This document shows, one piece after another, positions 45,424 to 55,397 of a DNA stretch of 64,000 nt. The DNA is taken from positions 444,544 to 508,543 of the forward strand of contig NZ_QAIG01000008.1 of assembly GCF_003060885.1 (NCBI RefSeq), given 5' to 3'. Source of the DNA: Pseudomonas sp. HMWF032 (GTDB lineage Bacteria > Pseudomonadota > Gammaproteobacteria > Pseudomonadales > Pseudomonadaceae). Each line of letters opens with the position of its first letter. Position 1 is the stretch's first letter. The notes below the pieces were generated by a model, which saw nothing but the letters and a program-made list of their open reading frames with translations, did no database searches and was not told the origin of the DNA. A program made the translations under genes and the position numbers.

Positions 45424-47742
45424 TCAGGCCAGTTCGCTACGCAGCTGACGAGCCGCCGCCACCATATTGATCAACGCCGCTTCGGTCTCCGGCCAGGCAC
45501 GGGTTTTCAGGCCGCAGTCCGGATTGACCCACAGCCGCTCGAGCGGAATACGCTGCGCGGCCTTGCGCAACAAGTTGACCATCTCCCTGCTGTCCGGCAC
45601 CCGTGGCGAGTGGATGTCATACACGCCGGGGCCGATGTCGTTGGGGTAGTCGAAGCGCTCGAAGGCCTCCAGCAGCTGCATGTCCGAACGCGAGGTTTCA
45701 ATGGTGATCACGTCGGCATCCATGGCGGCGATGGACTCGATCACGTCGTTGAACTCGCTGTAGCACATGTGGGTGTGGATCTGCGTTTCGTCACGCACAC
45801 CCGAGGCGCACAGACGGAACGCCTCAGTGGCCCAGTTCAGGTACCCCTGCCACTGCGCCTGGCGCAGCGGCAGGCCTTCGCGGAAGGCGGCTTCGTCGAT
45901 CTGGATGATCCTGATACCCGCTGTTTCCAGGTCAACCACCTCGTCACGAATGGCCAGGGCCAGCTGACGCGCCTGCTGCTCAGGGGAAATGTCGTCGCGC
46001 GGGAAGGACCACATCAGCATGGTCACCGGGCCGGTCAGCATACCCTTCATCACTTTGCGGGTAAGGGTCTGCGCATAACCGATCCAGGCCACAGTCATGG
46101 CCTTGGGCCGACTCAGGTCGCCGTAGATCACTGCAGGTTTTACGCAACGCGAACCGTAGCTCTGCACCCAACCGAAACGGGTCAAGGCATAGCCGTCGAG
46201 CTGCTCGGCGAAGTACTCGACCATGTCGTTGCGCTCGGCCTCGCCGTGCACCAGCACATCCAGACCGAGGTTTTCCTGCACCTCAACGGCATGACGGATT
46301 TCGCTGTGCATGGCCTCGGTGTAATCCCCCGCCGACAGCTTGCCAGCCTTGAACGCCTGACGCGCCAGACGGATGGCGGCGGTTTGCGGAAACGAGCCAA
46401 TGGTAGTGGTCGGCAAGACCGGCAGCTGCAGGCGTGCGCGCTGCTGCTCGATGCGTGTGACAAATGGCGACTGACGCTGGCTGTCAGCGGCAGTAATGGC
46501 AGCCAAACGCGCCTGCACTGCCGGCTTGTGGATGCGTGGCGATTGCGCGCGACTGGCCTGCACGGCGCGGCTTGCCGCCAGTGCGGCCTGCACCTGAGCA
46601 TCCTGCGGGTTATTAAGCGCCGTGGTCAGCAGTGCGACTTCCTCACACTTCTGCACGGCAAAGGCCAGCCAGCTTTTCAGCTCATCATCCAGTTTGTCCT
46701 CGCGGTTCAGGTCCACCGGGCTGTGCAACAGCGAGCAGCTTGGCGCCACCCACAGGCGCTCGCCCAGGCGCTCCTGGGCCTGTTGCAACGTCTCCAGCAC
46801 CGCTTGCAGATCGGTACGCCAAACGTTGCGGCCACTGACCACGCCCAGCGACAGCACCTTATAGGCCGGCAAACGGTCGAGGATGGTCGGGAACTGCTCG
46901 GGCGCACGTACCAGGTCGATATGCAGACCATCCACCGGCAGGCTGGCGGCCAGACCGAGGTTGTCTTCCAGGCCGGCGAAATAGGTAGCGATCAGTTTCT
47001 TGCAGGGCTCGCGCTGCAGCAGGTTGTAGGCGCGCTCGAAGGCGTTCTTCCAGGCTTGCGGCAGGTCCAGCACCAGAATCGGCTCATCGATCTGCACCCA
47101 CTCCACACCCTGAACGGCCAGGCGCTGGAGGATTTCGCCGTAGACCGGCAACAGGCGCTCCAGCAGATCGAGTTTGTCGAAGCTCTCGGTTTCAGCAGCG
47201 GCACCCTTGGCTTTGCCCAACCACAGATAGGTTAGCGGGCCGATCAGCACCGGCTTGACGCGGTGACCCAATGCGTGAGCTTCTTCGACTTCCTCGAACA
47301 GTTGCTCCCAGCTCAACTGGAACTGCTGCTCGACACTGAATTCGGGCACGAGATAGTGGTAGTTGGTATCGAACCATTTGGTCATTTCTTGCGCATGGGC
47401 ACCGCAACAGGCGTTCTGGCTGCTCTTGTTTGCAACGGCACCGCGCGCCATGCCGAACAAGGTATCCAGGGTCGGCTTGTCGTTGGCCGGGCGAAAGCGC
47501 TCGGGGATCACGCCGAAGCTCAACGAGTGCGTCAGCACCTGGTCGTACCAGGCGAAATCGCCGACCGGCAGCAGGTCGATACCCGCGTCCTTCTGCAGCA
47601 GCCAGTGGGCGGCGCGCAGCTCACGCCCCACCGCCTGCAGACCGGCCTCGTCCAGTTCGCCCTTCCAGTAGGCCTCCAGGGCTTTTTTCAGTTCACGGTC
47701 GCGACCGATACGCGGAAAACCAAGGGAATGGGACAGGGCCAT
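45424..47742 (-). CDS. metE: Cobalamin-independent methionine synthase
   Basis: Transfers a methyl group from methyltetrahydropteroyl-triglutamate to homocysteine. The protein has 772 residues in the two-barrel MetE layout. Start [22 protein letters not shown]-terminal zinc ligands are visible in the expected order: HMCYSEF (His and Cys), Glu in the TIETSRSD region, and Cys in NPDCGLKTR. It is divergent from metR, its usual activator gene. No cobalamin riboswitch fits in the 150-base gap. Confidence 0.97.
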   Translation of the reverse strand: MALSHSLGFPRIGRDRELKKALEAYWKGELDEAGLQAVGRELRAAHWLLQKDAGIDLLPVGDFAWYDQVLTHSLSFGVIPERFRPANDKPTLDTLFGMARGAVANKSSQNACCGAHAQEMTKWFDTNYHYLVPEFSVEQQFQLSWEQLFEEVEEAHALGHRVKPVLIGPLTYLWLGKAKGAAAETESFDKLDLLERLLPVYGEILQRLAVQGVEWVQIDEPILVLDLPQAWKNAFERAYNLLQREPCKKLIATYFAGLEDNLGLAASLPVDGLHIDLVRAPEQFPTILDRLPAYKVLSLGVVSGRNVWRTDLQAVLETLQQAQERLGERLWVAPSCSLLHSPVDLNREDKLDDELKSWLAFAVQKCEEVALLTTALNNPQDAQVQAALAASRAVQASRAQSPRIHKPAVQARLAAITAADSQRQSPFVTRIEQQRARLQLPVLPTTTIGSFPQTAAIRLARQAFKAGKLSAGDYTEAMHSEIRHAVEVQENLGLDVLVHGEAERNDMVEYFAEQLDGYALTRFGWVQSYGSRCVKPAVIYGDLSRPKAMTVAWIGYAQTLTRKVMKGMLTGPVTMLMWSFPRDDISPEQQARQLALAIRDEVVDLETAGIRIIQIDEAAFREGLPLRQAQWQGYLNWATEAFRLCASGVRDETQIHTHMCYSEFNDVIESIAAMDADVITIETSRSDMQLLEAFERFDYPNDIGPGVYDIHSPRVPDSREMVNLLRKAAQRIPLERLWVNPDCGLKTRAWPETEAALINMVAAARQLRSELA

Positions 47743-47799
47743 GTCAGAACGCTCCAGCAGATCAATAAGATGCTGGCTATTCTCGGCACCCCGTCTAAG

Positions 47800-47812
47800 T
47801 GAGACAAACTCA
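47800..47812. promoter_or_regulatory. Candidate MetR operator between metE and metR
   Basis: The perfect inverted repeat TGAG-ACAAA-CTCA resembles the MetR consensus TGAA-N5-TTCA and fits the LysR-type T-N11-A rule. It lies 58 bases upstream of metE and 81 bases upstream of metR, in the only gap between the divergent pair. Confidence 0.6.
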
Positions 47813-47892
47813 ATCTATTCGCCTTGATCTATAGTTTTACTCATGTTCTGCTTGTCGCTAGAACGCCGATCCGCCAAACACCGAGGCCCGCC

Positions 47893-48813
47893 ATGCTCGA
47901 ATTGCGCCACCTGAAAACCCTGCATGCCCTGCGCGAAAGCGAAAGCCTGGTGGATGCCGCCGAACGTCTGCACCTGACGCAATCGGCGCTGTCACACCAG
48001 TTCAAGGAGTTGGAAGAGCGCCTGGGCATGCCGCTGTTCGTGCGCAAAACCAAGCCGGTGCGCTTTACCAGCGCAGGACTGCGCCTGTTGCAGCTGTCTG
48101 ACACGGTGTTGCCGCTGCTGCGCGGTGCCGAGCGTGATTTAGCCCGCCTGGCCGGTGGCACCGCCGGCCGTCTGCACATGGCCATCGAATGCCACAGCTG
48201 CTTCCAGTGGCTGATGCCGACCATCGACCAGTTCCGCGATGCCTGGCCGGAAGTGGAACTGGACCTGGCCTCGGGCTTCTCCTTCGCCCCACTGCCCGCC
48301 CTGGCCCGCGGTGATCTGGACCTGGTGGTGACCAGCGATCCACTGGAACTGGCCGGCATCACCTATGTGCCGCTGTTTACCTATGAAGCCATGCTCGCCG
48401 TGGCCAACCAGCATCCGCTGGCCAGCAAACCGTGCATCAAGCCGCAGGACCTGGCCACGGAAACCCTGATCACCTACCCGGTGGAACGTGACCGCCTGGA
48501 CATCTTCACCCGCTTCCTTGAGCCGGCAGATGTCGAACCAGCGCAGGTGCGCACCTCCGAGCTGACGGTGATGATGATGCAGCTGGTGGCCAGCGGCCGC
48601 GGCGTGTGTGGTCTGCCCAACTGGGCGCTGCATGAATACAGTTCGCGTGGCTACGTGACGGCAAAACGCCTGGGCGATAAGGGGCTGTTTGCAACACTGT
48701 ATGCCGGCATCCGTACCGATATGCTCGACGCGCCGTTTATGCGCGACTTCCTGCTGACCGCCAAAGACACCTCCTTCGCCAATCTGGAAGGCGTCAGCGT
48801 GGCACGCGGCTGA
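47893..48813 (+). CDS. metR: LysR-type regulator MetR
   Basis: A 306-residue LysR-type regulator, expected to use homocysteine as co-inducer and activate metE. The N-terminal winged helix-turn-helix (MLELRHLKTLHALRESESLVDAAERL, then LTQSALSHQFKELEERLG) matches MetR closely; the C-terminal two-lobe effector domain follows. The ATG at 47893 gives the family N-terminus; an upstream extension to 47824 covers the regulatory region. Confidence 0.93.
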   Translation: MLELRHLKTLHALRESESLVDAAERLHLTQSALSHQFKELEERLGMPLFVRKTKPVRFTSAGLRLLQLSDTVLPLLRGAERDLARLAGGTAGRLHMAIECHSCFQWLMPTIDQFRDAWPEVELDLASGFSFAPLPALARGDLDLVVTSDPLELAGITYVPLFTYEAMLAVANQHPLASKPCIKPQDLATETLITYPVERDRLDIFTRFLEPADVEPAQVRTSELTVMMMQLVASGRGVCGLPNWALHEYSSRGYVTAKRLGDKGLFATLYAGIRTDMLDAPFMRDFLLTAKDTSFANLEGVSVARG

Positions 48814-48849
48814 GCTTGCATAACCCGCCGCCTGAATATCGAGCACTGC

Positions 48850-49614
48850 ATGCGTTGTTTGCTTTCCGTCTTGCTGCTCTGGGCTGGCCTCTGCCAGCCC
48901 CTGCATAGCCAGGAAAAAATACACATCGCCATCGGCGAATGGCCACCGTTTATCAGCGCATCGCTGCCTCACTACGGCGTAGTGCCGCAGTTGATCAGCG
49001 AAGTCTTCGCCAGCCAGAACGTCAGCGTGGAATACGGTTTCTTCCCGTGGAAGCGCGCCTACACAGAAGTCAAACAGGGTCACTGGCAAGCCTCGGCCAT
49101 CTGGGGTCGCACGCCGGAGCGCGAGGCCGACTGCCTGTTTTCTGCTGTGGTCTACAGCGATGAACTGGTGCTGTTCTACCGTCGCGACAAACCGATCAGC
49201 TGGGACGGCCGCCTCGCAGGGGCCGAGCAGCTCAATGGTCTGCGCATCGGCATTCCGTTGGGATCGGCGAAGATGCCAGTGCTGGAGCAAGCCGAACAGC
49301 GCGGTTGGGTGCAGTACGAAGCCAGCGGGGATGAGCTGATCAACCTGCGCAAGCTGGCCGCCGGGCGCATTGATGCGGTGGACATTGTCAAAGGCTCGGG
49401 CAGCCATGTGCTCAACCAACTCAGCGCCAAGGAACGCGCCCACCTGACCACCACGCAAACCTACGATACCTGGGATTACCACCTGATTTTCTCCCGCCAG
49501 TTGCCTGAGAGCGAACGCCTGCAGCAACTCTTCGATCAGGGCCTGCGCGAGCTGAAAGACAGCGGCCGTTATGCGCAACTCTGGCAACCACTCAGCACAT
49601 CACACCATCCTTAA
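48850..49614 (+). CDS. Orphan periplasmic solute-binding protein (family 3)
   Basis: A 254-residue exported protein of the SBP_bac_3 fold. Signal peptide MRCLLSVLLLWAGLCQPLHS, then EKIHIAIGEWPPFISASLPHYGVV, a typical mature start with a WPP ligand-site motif, and FFPWKRAYTEVKQG. No transporter genes flank it, as with the similar gene at 30416-31237. Ligand unknown; such orphans can also serve as sensors. Confidence 0.82.
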   Translation: MRCLLSVLLLWAGLCQPLHSQEKIHIAIGEWPPFISASLPHYGVVPQLISEVFASQNVSVEYGFFPWKRAYTEVKQGHWQASAIWGRTPEREADCLFSAVVYSDELVLFYRRDKPISWDGRLAGAEQLNGLRIGIPLGSAKMPVLEQAEQRGWVQYEASGDELINLRKLAAGRIDAVDIVKGSGSHVLNQLSAKERAHLTTTQTYDTWDYHLIFSRQLPESERLQQLFDQGLRELKDSGRYAQLWQPLSTSHHP

Positions 49615-49669
49615 ACACTGATCCATCCAATCACGGCAAAGCCTGTTACAACTGCCGGCTTGCCGCATC

Positions 49670-49702
49670 GTGACCAACAGTCATAGCATGACCACCGGTC
49701 AC
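49670..49702. promoter_or_regulatory. Double palindrome, probable TetR operator
   Basis: A 33-base arrangement GTGACC-AACA-GTCAT, then AGC, then ATGAC-CACC-GGTCAC: the two outer arms mirror each other, and the right half contains the perfect TGACC-ACC-GGTCA palindrome (49689-49701). It ends 18 bases before the tetR start codon, where an autorepressor of the tetR-RND operon would bind. Confidence 0.7.
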
Positions 49703-49720
49703 AACCTCTGACAAATCCGC

Positions 49721-50377
49721 ATGCGCTACCAAGATCAACTCTTCGAACAACGCGAAACCGCCCTCCTCGACGCCGCCCGTCAGCTGTTTGCCGAGCAGCC
49801 CTGGGACCGCGTGACGATTGCCGAAGTGGCGCTTGCCGCTGGCATCGGTAAAGGCACGGTGTACAAGCACTTCCCCAGCAAGGAAGCGCTGTATGCGCGC
49901 CTGGTGCTCGACCTCAGCCGCGCCAACCTGCTGGAACTGCGCGAACTGCATGCCGCCAGTCCGGCGCAGGACGCCATGCGCCGGGTCATTCAGCGCGCCT
50001 TCGAGCAGATGCTGGCCAACCCGATCCAGGCGCAGCTGTGCCTGCACTGCGACCGCCCGGAGTTTCAGGAGCGCCTGGAAAGCCCGTACCGCCAGCAATT
50101 CCTCGATATAGAGCAGGAATTCCAGCTGTTCTTCAGCGACATGCTCGGCGTCACCCTGAACAACCAGGCGCTGAGCCAGAGCGACTGCCAGAACCTGCTG
50201 TGGGGCGTGGAAGCCTGCGTCAACGGAGTGATGGCGCGTATCGCCTCCGGTGGTTTTGCCCATTGGGCCGAGCCGATAGCCCTGGATGAGTATTTCGCTC
50301 GCGTCACCGATTTCATCATTGCCGGCCTGCGCACCCAGGCCGCCGGCTTGCTTGCTCAACCTCATCGCCACGAGTAG
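49721..50377 (+). CDS. TetR-family transcriptional regulator of the RND operon
   Basis: A 218-residue TetR-family repressor. The N-terminal helix-turn-helix is clear (LLDAARQLFAEQPWDRVTIAEVALAAGIGKGTVYKHFPSKEALY, residues about 15-58). The C-terminal helical domain, which would bind the inducer, is divergent. It lies 5 bases before the membrane fusion gene, so the three genes form one operon, most likely autoregulated through the palindromes just upstream. Confidence 0.9.
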   Translation: MRYQDQLFEQRETALLDAARQLFAEQPWDRVTIAEVALAAGIGKGTVYKHFPSKEALYARLVLDLSRANLLELRELHAASPAQDAMRRVIQRAFEQMLANPIQAQLCLHCDRPEFQERLESPYRQQFLDIEQEFQLFFSDMLGVTLNNQALSQSDCQNLLWGVEACVNGVMARIASGGFAHWAEPIALDEYFARVTDFIIAGLRTQAAGLLAQPHRHE

Positions 50378-50382
50378 CCACC

Positions 50383-51465
50383 ATGTTCAGTCAACTGTCC
50401 AAACGCCCCTGGTTGATCGCCGTCGCCATCAGTCTGCTGCTCGTGTTGTGGCTGTTCAGCGGCTCGCTGTTCAAGGCCCAGGAAACCGCCACCGCCGATG
50501 CGCCTGCCGAGGCAAAGGGCCTGACCAAGGTTGAAGTGCAGTGGCTGGAAGCCAGCCCGATGCAGCGCCAGCATGTGGTGCAGGGTCAGATCGAGGCCTG
50601 GCGCCGGGTTGAGCTGCGCTCGCAGATCAGCGGTACGGTGACGCGCTTGGATCAAGACAAAGGCAACCCGGTCAAGCAAGGTCAGTTGCTGCTCAGCCTT
50701 TCCACCGACAACCGCCCGGCCCAGGTAGCCAAGGGTGAAGCTGATGTACGCCAGCGCGCCGCCGATGCCAGTGCTGCCAACCGTTTGCACGAACGCAAGA
50801 TGATTTCCTCCAACGAGCTGATCCGCTTGCAAAGTGAGCTGGCCAAGGCCCAGGCTGAACTGGACCTGGCGCGCATTCAGCTGGGTAATACGCAGATCAG
50901 CGCGCCCTTTGCCGGGGTGTATGACCAGCGCACGGTCGAGCTAGGCGATTTCGTCCAACCGGGGCAAAGCCTGTTAACCCTGGTCGACATCAGCCTGCTC
51001 AAAGTCAGCGCGCAGATTGCCCAACAGGAGGTCACCCACCTGACCCTGGGCCAGAGCGTGCGGGTCGAATTGCTTGATGGCCGCGAACTGCAAGGCGAAC
51101 TGCATTTTATCGCCGCCGCCGCCGAGCCTGGCTCACGCAGCTTCCGTATCGAGGTCAAGGTCGCCAACCCTCAGGCCCTGCGCCTGGCCGGTGCCAGTGC
51201 GACCCTGCATGTACAAACCGGCGAAGCCCTGGCCCATCGCCTGTCACCTGCCCTGCTGAGTCTGGATAAAGCCGGCCGGCATGGCGTCAAGTGGGTTAAT
51301 GAGCAGCAACAGGTGCAGTTCACCCCGGTGCAGCTGATCAGCGTCGACAACCAGGGCGCCTGGGTCAGCGGCCTGCCTAACAAGGTGGCCTTGATCACCC
51401 TCGGCCAGGGCTTTGTCGAGCCGGGCCAGCAGGTGATCAGCCAGCTGGCCAAAGGGGGTAGCTGA
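50383..51465 (+). CDS. RND efflux periplasmic adaptor (membrane fusion protein)
   Basis: A 360-residue adaptor of the HlyD/AcrA type. One N-terminal membrane anchor (WLIAVAISLLLVLWLF), no lipobox Cys. The lipoyl half-motifs (RRVELRSQISGTVTRLDQDKGNPVKQGQLLLSL and ISAPFAGVYDQRTVELGDFVQPGQSLLTLVD) flank an alpha-helical hairpin. It links the inner-membrane pump that follows one base later to an outer-membrane channel encoded elsewhere. Confidence 0.92.
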   Translation: MFSQLSKRPWLIAVAISLLLVLWLFSGSLFKAQETATADAPAEAKGLTKVEVQWLEASPMQRQHVVQGQIEAWRRVELRSQISGTVTRLDQDKGNPVKQGQLLLSLSTDNRPAQVAKGEADVRQRAADASAANRLHERKMISSNELIRLQSELAKAQAELDLARIQLGNTQISAPFAGVYDQRTVELGDFVQPGQSLLTLVDISLLKVSAQIAQQEVTHLTLGQSVRVELLDGRELQGELHFIAAAAEPGSRSFRIEVKVANPQALRLAGASATLHVQTGEALAHRLSPALLSLDKAGRHGVKWVNEQQQVQFTPVQLISVDNQGAWVSGLPNKVALITLGQGFVEPGQQVISQLAKGGS

Positions 51466-51466
51466 T

Positions 51467-54400
51467 ATGCATGGCCTGATCGCTGCGGCGCTGGATCGCA
51501 GCCGCACCAGCCTGCTGGTGCTGCTATTTCTTATGCTAGGTGGGCTGGCGGCGTATTTCGCCATCCCCAAAGAAGCCAATCCGGATGTCAGCATCCCGAT
51601 CATCTATGTCTCGGTAACCCTCGAAGGCATCAGCCCGGAAGACGCCGAACGCCTGCTGGTTCGCCCGCTGGAGCAAGAACTGCGCAGCCTCGAAGGGGTC
51701 AAGGAAATGCGTTCCATGGCCAGCGAAGGCCATGCCTCGGTGACCCTGGAGTTCGATGCTGGCTTCAACGCCAAGCTGGCCCTCGCCGATGTGCGCGAGA
51801 AGGTCGATACCGCCCGCAGCAAGCTACCGGAGGAAGCCGAAGAACCCACGGTCAATGAAGTCAACGTGGCGCTGTTTCCGGTGCTGTCGATTGGTCTGTC
51901 CGGGCCGATTGCCGAAACCGAATTGGTCTACATCGCCCGCCGCCTGAAAGAGAACGTTGAAGGCATCGCCGAAGTGCTCTCGGTGGAAATCGGCGGCGAC
52001 CGCGAAGACCTGCTGGAAATCGTCGTCGACCCGCAGGTGCTCGACAGCTACGGCATCGATTACAACGAGCTGTTCAACCTGGTCAGCCGCAACAACCGCC
52101 TGGTCGCCGCCGGCAGCCTGGACACCGGTGCCGGGCGCATGAGCATGAAAGTGCCCGGGGTGATCGAAAACCTTGAAGACGTACTGTCCATGCCGATCAA
52201 GGTGGTGGGCAACAGCGTGGTGACCTTTGGCGATGTCGCCACCATTCACCGCACCTTCAAGGACCCCACCGGTTACGCGCGGATCAATGGCCAGCCCGCG
52301 GTGGTGCTGGAGGTGTCAAAGCGCAGCGGCGCCAACATCATCGACACCATCGAGCAGGTCAAGGCGCTGATGACCAAGGCCCAGCCGCTGCTGCCCGAGG
52401 GCCTCAAGGTCAGCTACATCATGGATCAGTCGCAGCAGGTGCAGAGCATGCTCAGCGATCTGCTCAACAACGTGATTGCCTCCATCGTGCTGGTGCTGAT
52501 TCTGGTGGTAGCGACCATGGGTACGCGCTCGGCGCTATTAGTCGGACTGACCATTCCGGGGGCCTTTCTGACGGGCATCCTGGTGATCTGGATGTTCGGT
52601 TTTACCCTCAATATCGTCGTGCTGTTCAGCCTGATTCTGGTCGCCGGCATGCTGGTGGACGGCGCCATTGTGGTCGCCGAGCTGGCCGACCGGTACTTGC
52701 ATCAGGGCCAGAGCCCTCGCCAGGCCTGGGCCAACGCCACCACGCGAATGGCCTGGCCGGTGATCTCGTCCACCGCCTGCACCCTGGTGGTGTTTCTGCC
52801 GCTGTTGTTCTGGCCGGGCGTGGTCGGCCAGTTCATGAAGTACCTGCCGGCCACGGTGATTGTCTGCCTGCTGGCCTCCCTGGCCATGGCCCTGGTGTTT
52901 CTACCGGTACTCGGCGCAGTCACCGGTGGCCAATCGCTGCCGCAACCGAGCCAACCCGGTCGTGGCGCAGTGGCCTATCGCAGGGTGCTGGGAGCCTTGT
53001 TGAAACGTCCCGGCCTGAGCCTCATGGGCATGCTCGCTGTAATTGCGCTGATCTACACCGCTTATGGCCGTTTCAACCATGGGGTGGAGTTCTTTCCCGA
53101 GGTCGAGCCGGAAAGCGCGCAGATCTGGGTACGCGCTCGCGGCGACCTGTCGGTGCAGGAGAAGGATGCCCTGCTGCAAAAAGTGGAGAACCGCCTGCTC
53201 GGCATGCGCGAGGTCAAGGCGCTGTATGCCCGCTCTCTGGCGCAACCGGACGGCCAGCTCGGTGCCGATGTAATCGGCACCCTGCAGTTCCAGTTCGTCG
53301 AATGGCACGAACGACGTGCGGCCACTCAGATCCTCGCCGACATGAGCCAGCGTACCGTCGACATACCCGGCATCGTCCTGGAGTTTCGCAAACAGGAAGA
53401 AGGCCCCAGCAGCGGCAAGCCGGTGAAACTGCAAATCAGCTCGCTGGACCCGGCCAAGGCCGATCAGTGGGTCGAGCAGGTGCGCGCCAGCATGCAGCGC
53501 CTGGGCGGCTTCAAGGACATCGAGGATGACCGCGCTCTGCCAGGTATCGAATGGCGGATCAAGGTCGACCGCGAGGCGGCCGCGCGTTTCGGTGCAGACG
53601 TACTGAGCGTCGGCAACGCCGTGCAGATGGTCACCAACGGCCTGAAACTGGCCACCTACCGCCCGGAAGACGCCACCGATGAAGTGGATATCCGCGTGCG
53701 CCTGCCGGCCAACTGGCGCTCCCTCGACCAACTCAGCCGACTGACCCTGAGCACCCCGGCCGGACAGATTCCACTGGGCAACTTCGTCTCCCTGCAACAG
53801 GCTCCCAAGGTCGGCACCCTGCGTCGGGTCGATGGCAATCGCACCATTACTCTGCAGGCCGACATTGCCGAAGGCGCGCGTCTGGATGAACGCCTACTGG
53901 CCCTGCGGGAAGCGATGGGCGAGGTGCCCAGCGATGTACAGGTGAAGGTTGCCGGCGAGGATGCTGACCAGCGTGAGGCGGCGACCTTCCTCAGCACCGC
54001 CTTTGCCGTGGCGATTTTCCTGATGTTTATCATCCTGGTAACCCAGTTCAACAGCCTCTATCAGACGCTACTGGTGCTCTCGGCCATCGTGCTGTCCACC
54101 GCTGGGGTACTGATGGGCCTGCTGGTCAACGGCCAGTCGTTCGGCATCGTGATGGTCGGCATGGGCTTGATCGCCCTGGCCGGGATCGTGGTGAACAACA
54201 ACATCATCCTTATCGACACTTACAACCAGCTGCGCCGCCAGGGCCTGGAACCATACGAAGCAGCGCTGGAAACCAGCAGCCTGCGCCTGCGCCCGGTGCT
54301 GCTCACCGCCGTGGCCACGGTGCTCGGTCTGGTGCCGATGGTCATGGGGGTCAACGTCGACCTGATCACCCCAAGCCTGGGTGTTGGCGCACCATCGACC

Positions 54401-54613
54401 CAGTGGTGGACGCAACTGTCCAGTGCGATTGCCGGCGGTCTGAGTTTCGGCACCGTGCTGACCCTGCTGCTGACGCCCTGCATGCTGGTGCTCGGCGCGC
54501 GCTTCGAACGTCGTCCACCACCACTGGAAACCTTCGACGACGACCTGCTCGACTTGCCGGAGCACCTGCTGGCCAGTGCCACCGGCAAGGTCAAGCTGCA
54601 ACGCACGCCATAA
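51467..54613 (+). CDS. RND efflux pump, inner-membrane transporter
   Basis: A 1048-residue proton-driven efflux pump of the AcrB superfamily with the expected 12 membrane segments and two large periplasmic loops. Typical features: IPKEANPDVSIPIIYVSV near the N-terminus and the TM4 region LVAGMLVDGAIVVAELADRY. Asp398 of the proton-relay pair is present, but the second position is Gly399 instead of Asp, as in several RND subfamilies. There is no outer-membrane channel gene in the operon. Substrate not predictable. Confidence 0.92.
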   Translation: MHGLIAAALDRSRTSLLVLLFLMLGGLAAYFAIPKEANPDVSIPIIYVSVTLEGISPEDAERLLVRPLEQELRSLEGVKEMRSMASEGHASVTLEFDAGFNAKLALADVREKVDTARSKLPEEAEEPTVNEVNVALFPVLSIGLSGPIAETELVYIARRLKENVEGIAEVLSVEIGGDREDLLEIVVDPQVLDSYGIDYNELFNLVSRNNRLVAAGSLDTGAGRMSMKVPGVIENLEDVLSMPIKVVGNSVVTFGDVATIHRTFKDPTGYARINGQPAVVLEVSKRSGANIIDTIEQVKALMTKAQPLLPEGLKVSYIMDQSQQVQSMLSDLLNNVIASIVLVLILVVATMGTRSALLVGLTIPGAFLTGILVIWMFGFTLNIVVLFSLILVAGMLVDGAIVVAELADRYLHQGQSPRQAWANATTRMAWPVISSTACTLVVFLPLLFWPGVVGQFMKYLPATVIVCLLASLAMALVFLPVLGAVTGGQSLPQPSQPGRGAVAYRRVLGALLKRPGLSLMGMLAVIALIYTAYGRFNHGVEFFPEVEPESAQIWVRARGDLSVQEKDALLQKVENRLLGMREVKALYARSLAQPDGQLGADVIGTLQFQFVEWHERRAATQILADMSQRTVDIPGIVLEFRKQEEGPSSGKPVKLQISSLDPAKADQWVEQVRASMQRLGGFKDIEDDRALPGIEWRIKVDREAAARFGADVLSVGNAVQMVTNGLKLATYRPEDATDEVDIRVRLPANWRSLDQLSRLTLSTPAGQIPLGNFVSLQQAPKVGTLRRVDGNRTITLQADIAEGARLDERLLALREAMGEVPSDVQVKVAGEDADQREAATFLSTAFAVAIFLMFIILVTQFNSLYQTLLVLSAIVLSTAGVLMGLLVNGQSFGIVMVGMGLIALAGIVVNNNIILIDTYNQLRRQGLEPYEAALETSSLRLRPVLLTAVATVLGLVPMVMGVNVDLITPSLGVGAPSTQWWTQLSSAIAGGLSFGTVLTLLLTPCMLVLGARFERRPPPLETFDDDLLDLPEHLLASATGKVKLQRTP

Positions 54614-54710
54614 CCTGCACACCCAGGTCAGCAGTGGCCTGGGCATGGTCGAATACAGCGCCAGCGGGGCTCGGCTGTTTATCGTCGACCGAAGGCTTTA
54701 TCAGACCGGA

Positions 54711-55397
54711 TTAATTGCGCTCGGAACTCAGCAGCATCAACAGCGACACCGGCTGCTCGCTCTCCGGGTGCAACGGTTCCTGCAGCCATTGCAGGCGCCA
54801 GCCGGTATCGCTGAATAAGCCCAACCAGGACTCCAATGTGCGGAAAAACCAGGGCATCGGTTGAGCAAAGCCCTCGCCGAAGCCAGCAAAGGTTTCCACC
54901 CGCCAACCGTCGCGATAACCCACGTCATTGCAGGCGCGCCAGGGGTGCAGAGTCTGGATCAGCAACCGGCCATCCTGCGCCAGCAGGCCATGCAGGGCAT
55001 TCAGCGTCGGCGCCAGGGGTTCTTCCAGAAGGGCAAAGTTGCACACCAGCGTATCGAAACGCCCCAGCAGCCCAGCCTGACTCTCCAGCTCGGCATAACC
55101 GCATACGCGGTACTGCGACGTGCCTGACGCCGCCTGCTGCGCCACAGCAATCAGCGGGGCGGAGGCGTCCACGCCCACCGCCTCAATACCATGTTCGACC
55201 AGCCCACGGCACAACCAGCCCTCGCCGCAGCCCAGATCCAGCACGCGCGTGGGTGCAAGGGCGAGAATCGCCTGAACGATGGCCGCATCGGTCACCAGTC
55301 GGCGACTTTCAATGCGTTGCTCGCGCACGGCCGCCGTCCAGGCATCGGCATTGGCCTGCCAACTGAGGTTGAGTTGCTCCCGATGGTCGCGTTGCAT
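54711..55397 (-). CDS. Class I SAM-dependent methyltransferase
   Basis: A 228-residue soluble methyltransferase with motif I VLDLGCGEGWLCRGL, motif II-like VGVDASAPLIAVA and LLIQTLHPW after motif III. It resembles small-molecule methyltransferases of the Methyltransf_11/UbiE type. It faces the RND operon across a 97-base gap with no obvious terminator. Substrate unknown. Confidence 0.85.
   Translation of the reverse strand: MQRDHREQLNLSWQANADAWTAAVREQRIESRRLVTDAAIVQAILALAPTRVLDLGCGEGWLCRGLVEHGIEAVGVDASAPLIAVAQQAASGTSQYRVCGYAELESQAGLLGRFDTLVCNFALLEEPLAPTLNALHGLLAQDGRLLIQTLHPWRACNDVGYRDGWRVETFAGFGEGFAQPMPWFFRTLESWLGLFSDTGWRLQWLQEPLHPESEQPVSLLMLLSSERN

Noticed and set aside
45610..47235. 541-codon plus-strand open frame
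   Set aside because: Antisense to metE with intact zinc ligands; shadow frame.
47743..47892. Possible cobalamin riboswitch before metE
   Set aside because: The gap is only 150 bases and holds no B12-box-like sequence; a MetR site explains it better.
48139..49587. 482-codon minus-strand open frame
   Set aside because: Spans metR and the binding-protein gene in antisense, both well supported.
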